DNA of 64,000 nt from Botryotinia globosa (taxonomy: Eukaryota > Ascomycota > Leotiomycetes > Helotiales > Sclerotiniaceae), in the NCBI GenBank assembly GCA_014898425.1, contig RCSZ01000002.1, forward strand, positions 1,054,001 through 1,118,000, in the 5' to 3' direction. Numbering within the stretch: the stretch's first letter is position 1; every line of letters starts with the position of its first letter. The position numbers and the translations under genes are program-made. Positions 13,930 to 25,407 of the stretch are shown here, in pieces. The notes beneath the pieces were generated by a model. The model was not told the DNA's origin. It saw nothing but the letters and a program-made list of their open reading frames with translations, and searched no databases.

Positions 13930-13980
13930 TGACTGGACTGACTGGACTGACTGGACTGACTGGACTGACTGGACTGGACT
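13930..13980 (+). repeat. 9-bp GACTGGACT minisatellite
   Basis: Five to six tandem copies of the 9-bp unit GACTGGACT. The translated Trp/Thr/Asp repeat frame is an artefact. Confidence 0.9.
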
Positions 13981-15329
13981 TTGGCTCGATTGGTTCGTCG
14001 TATCTAAAAGCTATGTACCTAGGTAGGTATAGAGAGTAGGAGAATAGAATAATAGAATAATAGGATAATAACTACCTAATAAATAATCCATAATTTTACG
14101 GTATATAGTTATTAACCAAACCAAACCACTCCAATCCAATCAATCGAATAAAATCAACAAAAAATTACATACTCGTAGAGATATGTAAGATAATATTTGA
14201 CATGTGATTCTGATCGACCATTTGACATATAACATGATGTCTTACAAATTAGGTATAATGTGGAAGATTTTCTTTGTCTGTGTATGTTATTCATATACTA
14301 TATCTAAATAGATATCTAGTAAAATTATATAAATATAGATACCTATTAGATAGATAGGTAATATATTATAAATATATCAGTAGAGAAAAAAGAAATCAAA
14401 AGAAATCTCGAATTTCAAATATAATTCTTCCTTTCTTTCTATTTATAAAGTATTGAGTAGGTAGGTAGGTAGATATCTATGATTGTGATTATAATTATGA
14501 TTATGATTGTAATTATGATGCATACTTAGTATACAAAGTACTTATATTGATATGAGACCGGTATAATCGTTCATCTACCTCGGTACCTATGCTCTCCAGG
14601 GCTATCATAGCGATGTATATTCAATCCATCCCAACCTACCCCGCCACATTGACATCAAAATCAAAATCAAAATCAAGCAATCAAATCCTGGATAGATATC
14701 TAGCTCCACTCCACTCAAGCTCCCCCAATCTAATCTGTTATCGTCTATTCGTTAGATAGTATGGGATGGGAATCATGGATGGTAGGTGGGACGCACCAAA
14801 CCCAAGGAAAAGAAAAGAAAATACCAAAAGTACCTAGGCAGAGTTAAGAAAGTTTAATCCCAGATTTAGTTAGATTTTGATTTTTCCGACGAGTACTGTG
14901 CTCTCTCTGGGTTACTATTATGGGGTGGGTTGCTGGGAAATTTATTGGTCATGGTATACCGTATATGTTTGGTGGGTTAGGTTACGGGTATGCTGTTTTG
15001 TGCTTGTAGGGAAGAGTTGGTGAAGATAGGGTATTGGGTAGGTGGTTTTGGAAATGGATGTACAGCAGATTGAAATTTGGGGATGGAGGGGAATGCGATG
15101 GAGGGGACATGGGAAATAAGGGTTCTTGCCCTCATCTCGTGATCTTTGGGAGGGGATTGATGTGATATCGTTTTACTATCGTGAGGTATGGGTAAAACAC
15201 CATCAAATCATCCAATAGTGGAAGAGGAAGAGAAAGAGAATAGATATGTGTGTACGTAGTAAGTGACTTGTAGATTGGTGAGGTGGCATTTTTGAGTGTG
15301 GGGAATGGAGGGGTTAACGGTTAGTGATG

Positions 15330-15374
15330 GGGAGGGGGAGGGAGAGGGAGAGGGAGAGGGAGAAGGAGAGGATA
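15330..15374 (+). repeat. Purine (GGGAGA)n tract
   Basis: A GA-rich purine-only tract with repeated GGGAGA units. It may form non-B DNA but nothing more can be said. Confidence 0.8.
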
Positions 15375-15626
15375 TCTATGGTTACTATGGTATGATTGAT
15401 ACTCGAGAATGATATGATTGTTGGAAATTGGAATTAGGGATTGAGATTAGGACTGGCAAAAGAAGGTGGGGGTAGGCTTGGTGCGGCCCGAATGTGGATG
15501 AGGGATGGATGGTTGAGTTGAGCATGCCATGAGATTGGGTAGGGAGAGAGATGGAGAGAGGATGGTTGAGTGGAGTAAATGAGTGGAAGGGCAAGTGCCC
15601 TAATTTGGTTTTGGTTTGTTGAGGGG

Positions 15627-15675
15627 TTGGTTTGGATTGGTTTGGATTGGGTTGGATTGGATTGGATTGGATTGA
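15627..15675 (+). repeat. (GGATT)n-like repeat
   Basis: Tandem GGATT and GGTTT units with small variations. It lies in the gene-poor spacer. Confidence 0.85.
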
Positions 15676-16390
15676 TCAGAATCGAATCGCGGTTGGTGAT
15701 TGAGGATTGAGGATTGGTTTGAATACTTAGGTATTGCCATGGAGGTTTTGTTGTGGAGTAAGTGCAAGTGATGGTGGGGTGTGGTGGGAAATGAGATTAC
15801 TCCCGGTGAGTACCGGTATCTTGATATGGTTGAGGAATTGTTTCATGGCATGTCGGCTAAGTTTGATATATCAGGTAGGTTCGAAAATCTTATATCTTTG
15901 ATTTCTTTATGATATGCGGATGGATGTTGGTTGGAGGCCTATGAGTATAAAGTCATCTTCATTTCGCTATGTGTAGTAAAGTTACGAAGTTCTAGTGGAC
16001 TCCTAACATCAAGAATTTATTGTTAATCATTCACGAGTTTCCTTCTACTCGTTTCTCTAAAGTCATTTGTCTCTGCTGCTTTCTGTTTACGGTCTCTCTC
16101 TTCCTGCTTGCCCAGAAATAATGATTCTTACACACTGGTTATTCATCCCCCAAATCGTATCACTACTACCTACTTGATATCACAAAATGGTCAAGGAAAT
16201 TCTGAATACTCCTGATTCGTATTGTTGGCATGGAGTCATATAGTATCGGGATGATATGATATCCCTAATTCATAGATACATTCAACCCGAATATCTAAAC
16301 ATCGCCTCGAGTAGGATGGTGTGCTCATTATTTACCCACCTACTTTCTGTCATTTGACTCCTCTTCTAGAGAAGATATTTTGTGGGTGAC

Positions 16391-16464
16391 TATGTATGTA
16401 TGTATGTATGTATGTATGTATGTATGTATGTATGTATGTATGTATGTATGTATGTATGTATGTA

Positions 16465-16500
<36 letters not shown>

Positions 16501-16575
16501 TGTATGTATGTATGTATGTATGTATGTATGTATGTATGTATGTATGTATGTATGTATATATGTATTTATGTATGC
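16391..16575 (+). repeat. (ATGT)n microsatellite, about 185 bp
   Basis: More than 40 tandem ATGT units, interrupted by a short TATATA stretch near 16463-16471 and by variants at the right end. Because the unit is four bases, long frames are open on both strands (Met-Tyr-Val-Cys and His-Thr-Tyr-Ile repeats). These are not genes. Confidence 0.97.
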
Positions 16576-18193
16576 ATGGAACTCTACAGGTTATAAAGAC
16601 CATGAAGGACTTATATAGAATCTCATCGGTTCTTGGGATTGACTCATTCGCTGAGCTTGGTGTTACATATTACATGGTATATATTACATACCATGTATCG
16701 CATTGAAAACTCGGGACTCATTCACAAAAACGAAGGTTGGTGATTAGTGTAGATTCATGAAGTGATCTGTTCAGGATTATTGCAAATCAGTTCGTGCGGC
16801 GGCATTTTGGATAGGGTTTAGAAGATGAGGTAGGTTTCTTGAGTTGTGGGGGCTTGGTTGTTGTTTTGTAGTGATTATATAATTATATTACTCTGGAAAG
16901 AGAATCATTTGATATAAGGTTTGATATCTCGGTGTGGTGAATAGCAAGTCTGATGAGCTTCTGGGAATAGAGGAATGACTAGAAAACGTCAGCTCGCTTG
17001 CTACTGTAACGAAAAGATATTCAAGGTGTTTACAAATCTACCCCATATTGTTTTGAGTGGAAAGCTCGGGGTAGAACTTGTGGGCTTCTTGTTCATGAAA
17101 GAGATTATCTTGTTTTGGGAAGATGGTCTTTGAGTATTGAGATGGGATTCGAGGAATGCTGATGGATCTTAATGGGTTGGTGATTGGGAACTCGAGGCTA
17201 TGTATTAGAGGAGAGTAAGTTTATCTAACTTTTAATGCCCCAATACACCCTCAACACAATATCACGGCGCGCCTTCAGACTCCAGCACGTTTGAGTACCT
17301 GGACTTCAAATCATTGATAAAAAGTATTAATCTGGCGGCAGAGCATGTCTTTGTGATTGACAAGCAGCAGGAAGAGAGATGAATGAACAATGGACCTGGA
17401 TATTTTGACAAGAACGAAAAGAGGGGAAAGTAGGAGATGAAGACCCCAAGAGACGAAGATCATAAGAAGGAATTGACCTTTGAAGAAATAAAAGAGGGCG
17501 AAAAGGGAAGAAAAACGGGGAGAAAAATAGAAAAACGGGAGAAGAACATCTGACTGCAAGCGCAGACGCGAGCTCGCGCTCACAGAAATAGGGAGCAAGG
17601 CTCTGAAAACGAAAGTCATCGCAGGACTACGAATAATCGGGTAATCGCTGGAAACAGCAAAGGTCGACCCCTCGAAGAGCGACAGGCTGCCAGCGAATAT
17701 GTCTGGTTCTAGACTGAGAAAGAACGAGGGAAATGATTGTATAGAGATAGAGAATGGATGGGTCAGTTACTAAATAGGGATTTTCGTTATAACTTAGATG
17801 AGACTGCAGATACTCGGAGGAGATACATCTCCTGGTATATAGTCATGAAATAGTTGCGTGGTATACCCCATGGGTGTTTCGTTAGTTTTCTTCTTTTCGC
17901 GATTAGAATGAGGGCACATGTGTATTTCTATCTTCTGAATGCATCCTATCAATGACTGTAAACTGATGATTCATAAATAGGATATAATTGATTCATACGA
18001 GATTCTCTTCCGAGTCACTGGTATTTTGATAGGAATAAAAAGATCGAGATTCGCAGGTTTGAAAAGGCTTTTGGTGACATTTTGTTTTCTCTTCTCTATC
18101 GTTAGCATCACACATATTTCCACAGACCTCTACATTATACAAATTCTTCTCAGAGATATCTATATCTACAAGCATCATTAACATTAAGCAGCT

Positions 18194-18982
18194 ATGCCAC
18201 CCCTAACTCGAAATTTCTGGAACCAACCTTGGGCCAGCTACAACACGGCATTGAAAGAGTGCAATCACTGTCAACTAACATTTACACTCTACAACTGCGG
18301 CTGTGTCAGAATGACTCTCCCACACTTCGACAATGATCCCCTCAGCAAATCATGCAGAATTTATCCTCCTTCCGACTGCTCCTCCAAACCCAAACCGACC
18401 ACAAGACCCAAGATTTCCTACAAGCGAAAAAAATCCGGTTGTGGAAGAGTCAATGAAAAGGATTGCAAATGGAATGCAAAAAGAGAAGAACAATGTTCAT
18501 ATGATCCCGAAACCCGTCGAGATTGCGAAAGCTATGTTGATATCTACATGAAATGTACCCATGTAGAAAAAGGCGTTGTGCGAAATTGTCAAAATGAAGA
18601 AGATCGATCTAATCGAGGAGAACCGCTGAAACATATGCCACATATTGTTGGTGGTACTGTGGACAAATTCTGCAGTCAAAAATGTGCAAATGAACAAACA
18701 GTTCTTGATGAGGAACAACGAATTCTGGAAGAGGAAAAGGCTCAAAGGAGAATTGAGAACAAGGCCCAGGAAAGGAATGAAGAGGAAAGATATTCTAGGT
18801 TTGAAATGCAATACGAACGAAACCGGGGTACCCAAAGACCTCGCAGCGATAGACCAAGAATTGATGATATTGCTTCGACGTCGTCGACTTCCTCGGGATG
18901 GTCAAATTATCAGTATCACCAGTATACTGATGCTCAGCTTGAGGAAATCGCGCGAGATGCCGCTCGGAAACACAGACATTAG
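18194..18982 (+). CDS. Cysteine-rich array protein, member A (intact)
   Basis: Single-exon protein of 262 residues; I do not recognise a named family. The first 160 residues contain about 17 cysteines and some histidines in spaced pairs (CNHCQ, YNCGC, SGCGR, MKCTH), suggesting a metal-binding module. A PTTRPKI motif near residue 73 matches PTTIPKI in member F and PTTIPRI in member G. Residues about 165-215 are a strongly charged Glu/Arg-rich probable coiled coil, followed by a Ser/Thr/Tyr-rich tail. No signal peptide or membrane segment is visible. It is the first and best-preserved gene of a head-to-tail array running to 26.3 kb. The ATG follows a pyrimidine-rich leader. A nuclear or cytosolic metal-binding role is only a guess. 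Confidence 0.75.
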   Translation: MPPLTRNFWNQPWASYNTALKECNHCQLTFTLYNCGCVRMTLPHFDNDPLSKSCRIYPPSDCSSKPKPTTRPKISYKRKKSGCGRVNEKDCKWNAKREEQCSYDPETRRDCESYVDIYMKCTHVEKGVVRNCQNEEDRSNRGEPLKHMPHIVGGTVDKFCSQKCANEQTVLDEEQRILEEEKAQRRIENKAQERNEEERYSRFEMQYERNRGTQRPRSDRPRIDDIASTSSTSSGWSNYQYHQYTDAQLEEIARDAARKHRH

Positions 18983-19260
18983 CGCGGGGACAAGACGATG
19001 GGTTTAGTTGGATGCTTCGGTATGAGAGTTGTCGATGGTTGTTACCTTGTAGGCTTGGCGAGTATAAGTCTGTCACTTAGATGTCTTGTGAATGAGATGA
19101 GTATGGATGGATTGCTAGTATTATCTGATTCTGGGATACTCCGTGGTGTTGGTAGTATCAAGGAATGAGGGAGTTGGATGCGGAGTATAGATAGGGCTTT
19201 TGGGAGTTATTCTTTATTTGTCATTCAGGGAGTTTGAGGAAAGGTTCGATATGGAACTTA

Positions 19261-19734
19261 TAGTAACCATACATAGCTATTCATCGAACATCAAAATCAC
19301 AACAAAAATAATCATTTTACTCTATTTATAATAATAAAAAAGAAATATTAAAAATCATTATATTAAATCAAAACTTCTTAAATATTTTTATTATATATTA
19401 AAGAATTTAATTTTAATATTTATTATAATTTAAAGATATAAGAATATTATTATTTATAAATTTAAATTAATATCAAAAAAAAGTTCTTGATTTTCGCTTA
19501 TTTTATTAAAAAATTTTAATATTTTAAATTTATATTAACTTTTTATATAAATTTTATAATCAATAAAAATTCTAAAAATAAATAATCTTATTTTTATTAG
19601 AATATAATTGAAATTAAAAATGTCAATATAAGATTCATTATATATAAATTATAATCTTATAGAAAAATATATTGATAATTTATATGAGTTTGGTGCGATT
19701 TTGGTATTCGACGAACAGCTGTACCCTAGTACTG
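19261..19734. mobile_element. AT-rich MITE with eroded TIRs and TA flanks
   Basis: A 474-bp, very AT-rich block whose ends form imperfect inverted repeats of about 45 bp. Aligned without gaps, the left end and the reverse complement of the right end differ mostly by transitions, with conserved cores around ATCGAACATCAAAATCAC (left) and TCGAATACCAAAATCGC (right). TA dinucleotides at 19259-19260 and 19735-19736 flank it, as expected of a Tc1/mariner-type target duplication. The interior has no coding capacity. The transition pattern suggests repeat-induced mutation. It separates array members A and B. Confidence 0.75.
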
Positions 19735-20076
19735 TAGAGAGAAATTTTCGAGGAGTTCTCTAGTCATTTTGTGGGAACGGGGTTTTATGAATTGAAGAAA
19801 GACATGACTCTGTATGTTCAGGTTACATGAGTGTTTGCCGAGCAGACTCATAAGTTGAATCGTTATGGAACATGTATTCTTCGTTCACCTGGGAGTCACT
19901 TGGGAGAGGCTGAGGAGAATGTATTCAAAAGGATTCACATTTTCAATTTGGAGATTCTTTCTCATTTCCTCTTTACATTATCAATGCGAGAGCTTTTACA
20001 ACCATTTACAACCATTTACATCATATTTTGATCTTTTGGACCAAATTACCAACACTTCAAGTATTTCTATTTCGAA

Positions 20077-20376
20077 ATGCCCCGTTACTCCGAAAGCACC
20101 CGTGATTCACAATACGATAATCCGCAGCAACAACGACAACGTCAAGGCACAGTTAACGAAGGACAAAGAGAAGCTATCCGTAAAGAGAACGAGAAAAGAG
20201 AGCGAGAGAAATATGAACAGCGGAAAAAAGAGGAACGTCAATATGGACAAACTCGAGCTGATGGAAGGGTCGATGGTGGAAAAGATCGTTCCCGAGGCGA
20301 GAAAGTCAGTGAACGCCGTTATGGAAAAACTTCTTCTGGAGAAATGAGCGGGAAGAAAGGTGTTCGTTGGAAATAG
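20077..20376 (+). CDS. Charged array protein, member B
   Basis: Single-exon frame for a 99-residue protein. The N-terminus is Ser/Asp/Gln/Arg-rich; the remainder is dominated by Glu, Lys, Arg and Gln (for example KENEKREREKYEQRKKEE) and probably forms a coiled coil. It lacks the cysteine module of A, F and G but resembles their charged tails. The leader has the same pyrimidine-rich, TTTACA-containing sequence as the other members. No signal peptide, no membrane segment and no recognised family. Low complexity makes the call less certain. Confidence 0.5.
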   Translation: MPRYSESTRDSQYDNPQQQRQRQGTVNEGQREAIRKENEKREREKYEQRKKEERQYGQTRADGRVDGGKDRSRGEKVSERRYGKTSSGEMSGKKGVRWK

Positions 20377-20795
20377 ATGTCTTGGGGGGATTTAGGCGCA
20401 AGGAGGTTGTTCTGATATACGGCGTTTGATGACGCAAGTTGAAGGTTTCTTTGGTTTCTTTAGTCATATGTTTTACGCTTTTGATGAGAATGGGGAATCT
20501 GGCATGAGGAATACCATATCAATGACTGCAAAGTAAAGATGTATCTGTTGACTCAAAATGGGATAGGTTATCAGATTCATATTCATAGACAAGGGTCTCT
20601 TGAGTCTTGAGTCTCAGTTGGGAATCATTCTAGGGGGCTCAAATAGATATACTTCAAAGGATTCAGATTTCCAAATGGGAGATTCTTTCTTACTTCTTAT
20701 TTACATTACCAATACGAGATTCTTTTGAGGACACTTCATATTCTTAAATCTTTAAACTAAGTAAACAACAATAAACATACTTCCATTCAAACAAA

Positions 20796-21272
20796 ATGGT
20801 CTACTATTCCTCACGCTCCATCGCCCAGAACGAATACTACAATGACTACCGACCGCAGACTCCCCGAAGATCTGCTTGATCTGCATCATATCTATCTCCC
20901 CCACGGAATCGCAACACCCCCTCCCGCGATCCGCAAAACGATAGCCGTAGAACTTACCCTTCCCAGCCCCAGAAGCCGATCCAGCGCTCCTACTCGCCTC
21001 TCCCAAAACCACCTATAGGACCAATCCCAACCTCACGTGCGCCTTCACTAACACCTCCAAGACCACCTCCTCGTGCTCAAACATATCCATCTGCTCATCT
21101 GTATGCTAGTAGAAACAGCACCCCTCGCCATCCAGAAAGCAGAAAATCACAAGGGAACTACGAACAAGAAAAACGGGAAAGATTGGTCAGAAAGGGAGTT
21201 CAATATGAAGAGCTGAAGAGAGATAAGGAGCGGATCAAGAAGGCAGATAAGAGATGGGGGAAGATGAGGTAA
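20796..21272 (+). pseudogene. Array member C, in-frame TGA
   Basis: A 158-codon frame broken by TGA at 20877-20879 (codon 28), after which the same frame continues to TAA at 21270-21272. The predicted protein starts MVYYSSRS, resembling MAYNSARN of member E, is Pro/Ser/Arg-rich in the middle, and ends in an Arg/Glu/Lys-rich segment like the other members. The TGA could have come from CGA by a C-to-T change. Readthrough or a genuine short protein is possible but less likely. Confidence 0.6.
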
Positions 21273-21872
21273 AGACTCAACGTGAATACAACTCCGAGGG
21301 AGAAAAATTGGATTATCGAAGACGAGTGGAGCGAGATTGTAATCGATCGGTTGATAGATCAGAGGTGAGGTCTAGTGGTGCTGTTGATAGAGGCTTTCGC
21401 AGAGATGGGGAACAAGGGTATTTAGTGAAGACAGTCGGCTGGAGGGACAGATTTTTCGAGAAGAGCGGCGTGGTTAGTTGATTGTGGGACATCCATAGCT
21501 TGATAAGTTTTTCTACACTGCAAGCGTTCATTGCACATATCACCTAAGTGAGTTGCTAAATTTCTACTTTTTCTAGGGACTAAGGTTATCTTCAGGATAT
21601 AGATAATCGAGGTATGTCTTGATATGCGGTATAAATGACGCGGTTTGGGGATCTATTTTGTTTCTTTAGTCGTTCTCTGTTTTCGAAGTTGGAATGAAAC
21701 ATTCGGGCATTAGAATCATCTTCAAGCGATATCATATGAATGCCTGCAAAATACATACTCGTGTTCAAAATCACACGCTCAATATGTAAAATATTCATGA
21801 TTAGGAGTCATTTTGGTGTCTGTATTGGGATTCGCTGGTTCGAGGGGTCTTTTTCTTACTTCCTTTTTGTTT

Positions 21873-22025
21873 ACAATGCAACTTTACTTGCGGTGCTTTA
21901 CCGTATCATATCTTTTTGAAACTTAACACTTTAATCTTCTATCGTCTAACAACGTTAGGATTTTGTGGCGAATATTTAAGATGTCTTATACAGTAAATCG
22001 CCTACCAGGTATCGCACATGTGTGA
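21873..22025 (+). pseudogene. Array member D, promoter remnant
   Basis: Bases 21873-21923 closely match the leader of member G (25320-25370), including the shared stretch ending ATATCTTTTTGAAAC versus ATATCTTTTGAAAC. An ATG follows at 21981 but opens only 14 codons to a TGA. I read this as a duplicated unit whose coding part has been lost or scrambled. Confidence 0.5.
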
Positions 22026-22456
22026 TTACCTTCCGTGCCGCAGTTGTGAATATATCACAATTGAAGTATCAGAAATTCCAAATAATATGCCTTAAATAAA
22101 GACCACTGATGTACAATCACCCTTGAAGTTTTGTTCGGAGTGGAGATAACTCCATCTCTGAGTTGAGCTCTTACTATGGCATGACTGTCAAATGCAAAGT
22201 CTTATTAGGCTTGACTGATTTGTTCTGGATTATTTCTATGTGAGTGTCATTCTTATTAGATCACTGGAGTGTTTATTACTATCCAGCAGTCATTTGTAGT
22301 CTTGGAGCGGGTTATAAGGATTCAGGAACGCTGGTTTGGGACCTTTTCTTTCTTTTCCTTTACACCAACAATTCAAGTCTATCTAGATACTTGATCTGAA
22401 AATTTACGCGTGTTAAATACCAGAGAATAATCAAGAAACACATCTCTATTCAAAAA

Positions 22457-23114
22457 ATGGCGTACAACAGCGCCAGAAACCGATCCATCCGCTACCAGTC
22501 TAGAGAGTTCGCTCCCCAGGCATCACAAACAACTCCAAGTTCCTATCATTCTCCTTCATATAAGCAGCACACAAACCAATACTTCAACCCAGCATCGCAG
22601 AGTGACGCAAATTCTCAATTTTCTGATACAAATTCTACCACGAACTTGTCTGAAACAACATCTCTACCAAGATCAGAGAAAGAGAGGCTGATTCGTGAAG
22701 AAACAGAAGGGGATCACCGACGTTATGACCAATGGAAGCAATGGGCCCGTAAACGGGAAGAAGCCAAATTAGCATTTGCAGCTGAGAATGCTCGTAGATA
22801 GATGTAGACTCGAGGCACTGGATAGACAGACGCGGGAACATGAGAAACTAAAAGCGGAGGCTCATAGGGATCTGAGGGTTTGGTTACAGAGATTGGAAGC
22901 TGATGAGCTGTCGGAAGCTGATAGACAAAGAAGAGAAGCTGACAGACGGGCGAGATTGCGCACAAGTTCCTCAAGTAACAATCACTCGAGAAGGGAGCAA
23001 GCCACTGGATACGCGTCGGGAACATCAGGTCGACTTCCCTACAAGCTTTTGTCGGATGAAGCCCTCATTGGTATTGCAAAGAAAAGTGAGAAGACAAGTA
23101 AGCGCAGATACTAG
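22457..23114 (+). pseudogene. Array member E, frameshifted
   Basis: The first frame (22457-22801) encodes a Ser/Gln/Tyr-rich start (MAYNSARNRS) and an acidic/basic coiled coil ending in TAG. A second frame (about 22776-23114) continues with the same Arg/Glu/Ala-rich heptad-like character and a basic end. The two overlap around 22776-22801, consistent with a single-base frameshift there; no intron with GT and AG fits. A TATA-like GGTTATAAGG lies at about 22312. Alternatively these are two small overlapping genes, which I consider less likely. Confidence 0.55.
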
Positions 23115-23910
23115 ATATTGCAGTTAGAGTTTTGAGTCAAGAAAGGTATGTGGTTATTCACTCTTACTAGATGAATAGTGCTGACAGTGATTGGCATAAT
23201 TCGGCCAGTCAGGGCTTTTGAACGGTGGTGGTTGGTTGGGGATGATGTCAATATTTTTTGGATTTGGGAGTAGATTTGAGAAGGTTTACAGGTATTGAAG
23301 AGGAACTTTCATGTACATTACGAGAAATAAACTACGTTCAAATACACCACGTTTTACCAAAGTGAATGAACACACACCATACAATTAAACGGCGATGGCA
23401 ATTCAAGCAGAGGACGATTAAGATCTTGACAGATAGTGAATATGAAAGTAGAGAATATTTGATAGACTGAACGATTACTTGCTATCCTTCAATCTATTGA
23501 TCTCAAGAAAATTTGAGTTTAGGCATGCTGAACACCTTTCCTCGGTAAAGATAGGAGAGACCCTACATCTCATTCGACGCAACCATCAATTTTCAATACT
23601 ACGTCGACTTCCTTTCGAGCATGTTTCAAATCATGGTCACAATATCACTAATGGTTGCGTAGTTGATTCAGTTACTCATGTAATAATTACGGAGTCATTA
23701 TGGATTGTGCTTTCGATTCATAAAGAGACTTTTGACATTCTTTCGGAGTTAATATGGTGGATACTGAATCCTTATAAAGGGTTCAGCTCACCCTAGACTC
23801 TGTTTTTTTTTCTTTAAATTCTCTTCATACTGACAACACACTTCTGTCTATCAAAGTTCGAATCGTTTACATTACATATTTCTTGATAATACACCACCAC
23901 TCAATATCAA

Positions 23911-24954
23911 ATGGTCATGTCTCCTAAGAATTGGCCCGACGAAACGTATCCTGGCTGCGATAAGAATCTGCCAAAATGCAAAACATGTATATTACAGTAC
24001 TGGATCTATGTTTGTGGGTGTATCGAGTTTACCTGCCCTGATGTTCCTGATATTAGTGTAAGGGGTAGCTGCATGACATGCTATCAGTACCTGCCCATTG
24101 ACAGACAACCGGAGCCAACTACAATACCAAAGATCAGAAGCGATATAATATTCAAGACTTGTGGAAAAGAGAAATGTGTAGAGAAGTCTCAGCTTCCAGC
24201 GTGCCGAGAATGCACAACTGAGATCATCATCTACAAATGTGCACACTTGAAGGTCAATAAATCACCCCGGTGCAATGGATGCCGTTCTAGCAGGAGCAAA
24301 TATCCCAGCAGTCGACCAGAGCTACTATATACACCTCACAATGAGAACCCAGAGGGCGGCATGGTCTGTGATAATTACTCGGACCACGAGGAACGCCGAA
24401 AAAAGCGAAAAGAGTTATTTTCACAGGAAAGAGTACCAGTGTTTTCTAACTCTCGCCCCTTTCAGCCAAAGAGCCACAGCCAACTAGCTCCTGACTATCC
24501 CAGAATTCCGGACGCTACTTTCCGGAGACCAACGGTAATAATGCAGCAAGAACCAACGCCACCGCCATATCATGGCCATCAATATACACATCCACGAGAA
24601 CGTGAGTCGGTGCCCCGATACACTTATAAACCGGCGATGATATCGAATCATGAGCCTACACCATCATCCTATGGACGTTATGGATATACGCCGGAATATT
24701 CGCATGGGTAGCCAAATTCCCAGTACATTCCTATCCCTGGTTCTGCAATACCGCCAGCTTCTGAAGAGTCACTACAACCATTGATAATAGACGAAGATCC
24801 ACAAAGATACGCAGAATGGCAGAACAAGTAGGAACGAGAAGAAGCCCGTTTCAGTAGGGCGGCCGACATAAAAAGTACCAAGGACGCTGCCCCTTATGAA
24901 TCAATCTTACCCCCAAAAATACACGTCCAAGGGAGCACAAAAAAGAAGCAATGA
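23911..24954 (+). pseudogene. Cysteine-rich array member F with two in-frame TAGs
   Basis: Codons 1-266 are open: a cysteine module (CKTC, VCGC, MTCY, TCGKEKC, CREC, YKCAH, CNGC), the shared PTTIPKI motif near residue 70, a conserved MVCDNYSDHEERR block, then a Pro/Tyr-rich tail. TAG occurs at 24709-24711, but the same frame stays open with similar composition through a second TAG (24829-24831) to TGA at 24952-24954. Both TAGs are one C-to-T step from CAG. The 266-residue product may still be made; loss of the tail is then a truncation. A TATA-like CCTTATAAAG lies near 23770. No signal peptide. Function unknown. Confidence 0.65.
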
Positions 24955-25407
24955 TCAAGCTACCGTGGCGAATGGTCGTCGAGCGATAAAACGTACTTAG
25001 ACGAGTAGCCACTTTGAGCAGAGTTCATATTACTGCTTGTGGAATACATTTCTTCGTGAGTTCCTTGATAATTCCATAAGCCCTAGAAAACATTACTAAT
25101 TTACAGTCACCGTTAGAGTTTTGCTTAAGGGGAGATGACTGCACCTTGGAGGAAGTTGTATCATAGTATGAGTCTGCACTACACAGTCATGATATGGTAT
25201 TAACTGAATCATCATGGAATATGTTTCTGTTATCTGCGAGTCACTTGGAGCCTGGAAGGAGGTTATATGGGTTGAGACCTGCTGGTTTTGGGATTTCTTT
25301 TTTTTCTGTTTTCTATCAACAATACAAATTTACTTTCGTTGCTTTCAAGTATCACATATCTTTTGAAACATACATATCTTGAAGTACCCCTTGTGTCAAA
25401 CCTTGTC

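Larger units (their letters stand above)
11087..18193. other. 7.1-kb gene-poor spacer
   Basis: No frame in this stretch has convincing protein sense on either strand. It must contain the eIF4G promoter and leader on its left side. It holds homopolymers, several micro- and minisatellites, a GC-rich hairpin block near 12.1 kb and many short ACCTAGGT-type palindromes. Scattered ATGs followed by GTAAG (for example near 12510-12530) could belong to a spliced non-coding transcript, but I cannot show this. Confidence 0.6.

Noticed and set aside
16340..16706. Long open frames on both strands over the (ATGT)n repeat
   Set aside because: A tetranucleotide repeat without stop codons opens all frames; the product is a monotonous four-residue repeat.
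25288..25407. Hydrophobic N-terminal extension of array member G as a signal peptide
   Set aside because: This stretch is the duplicated leader shared with member D, and the other cysteine-rich members start without such a segment.
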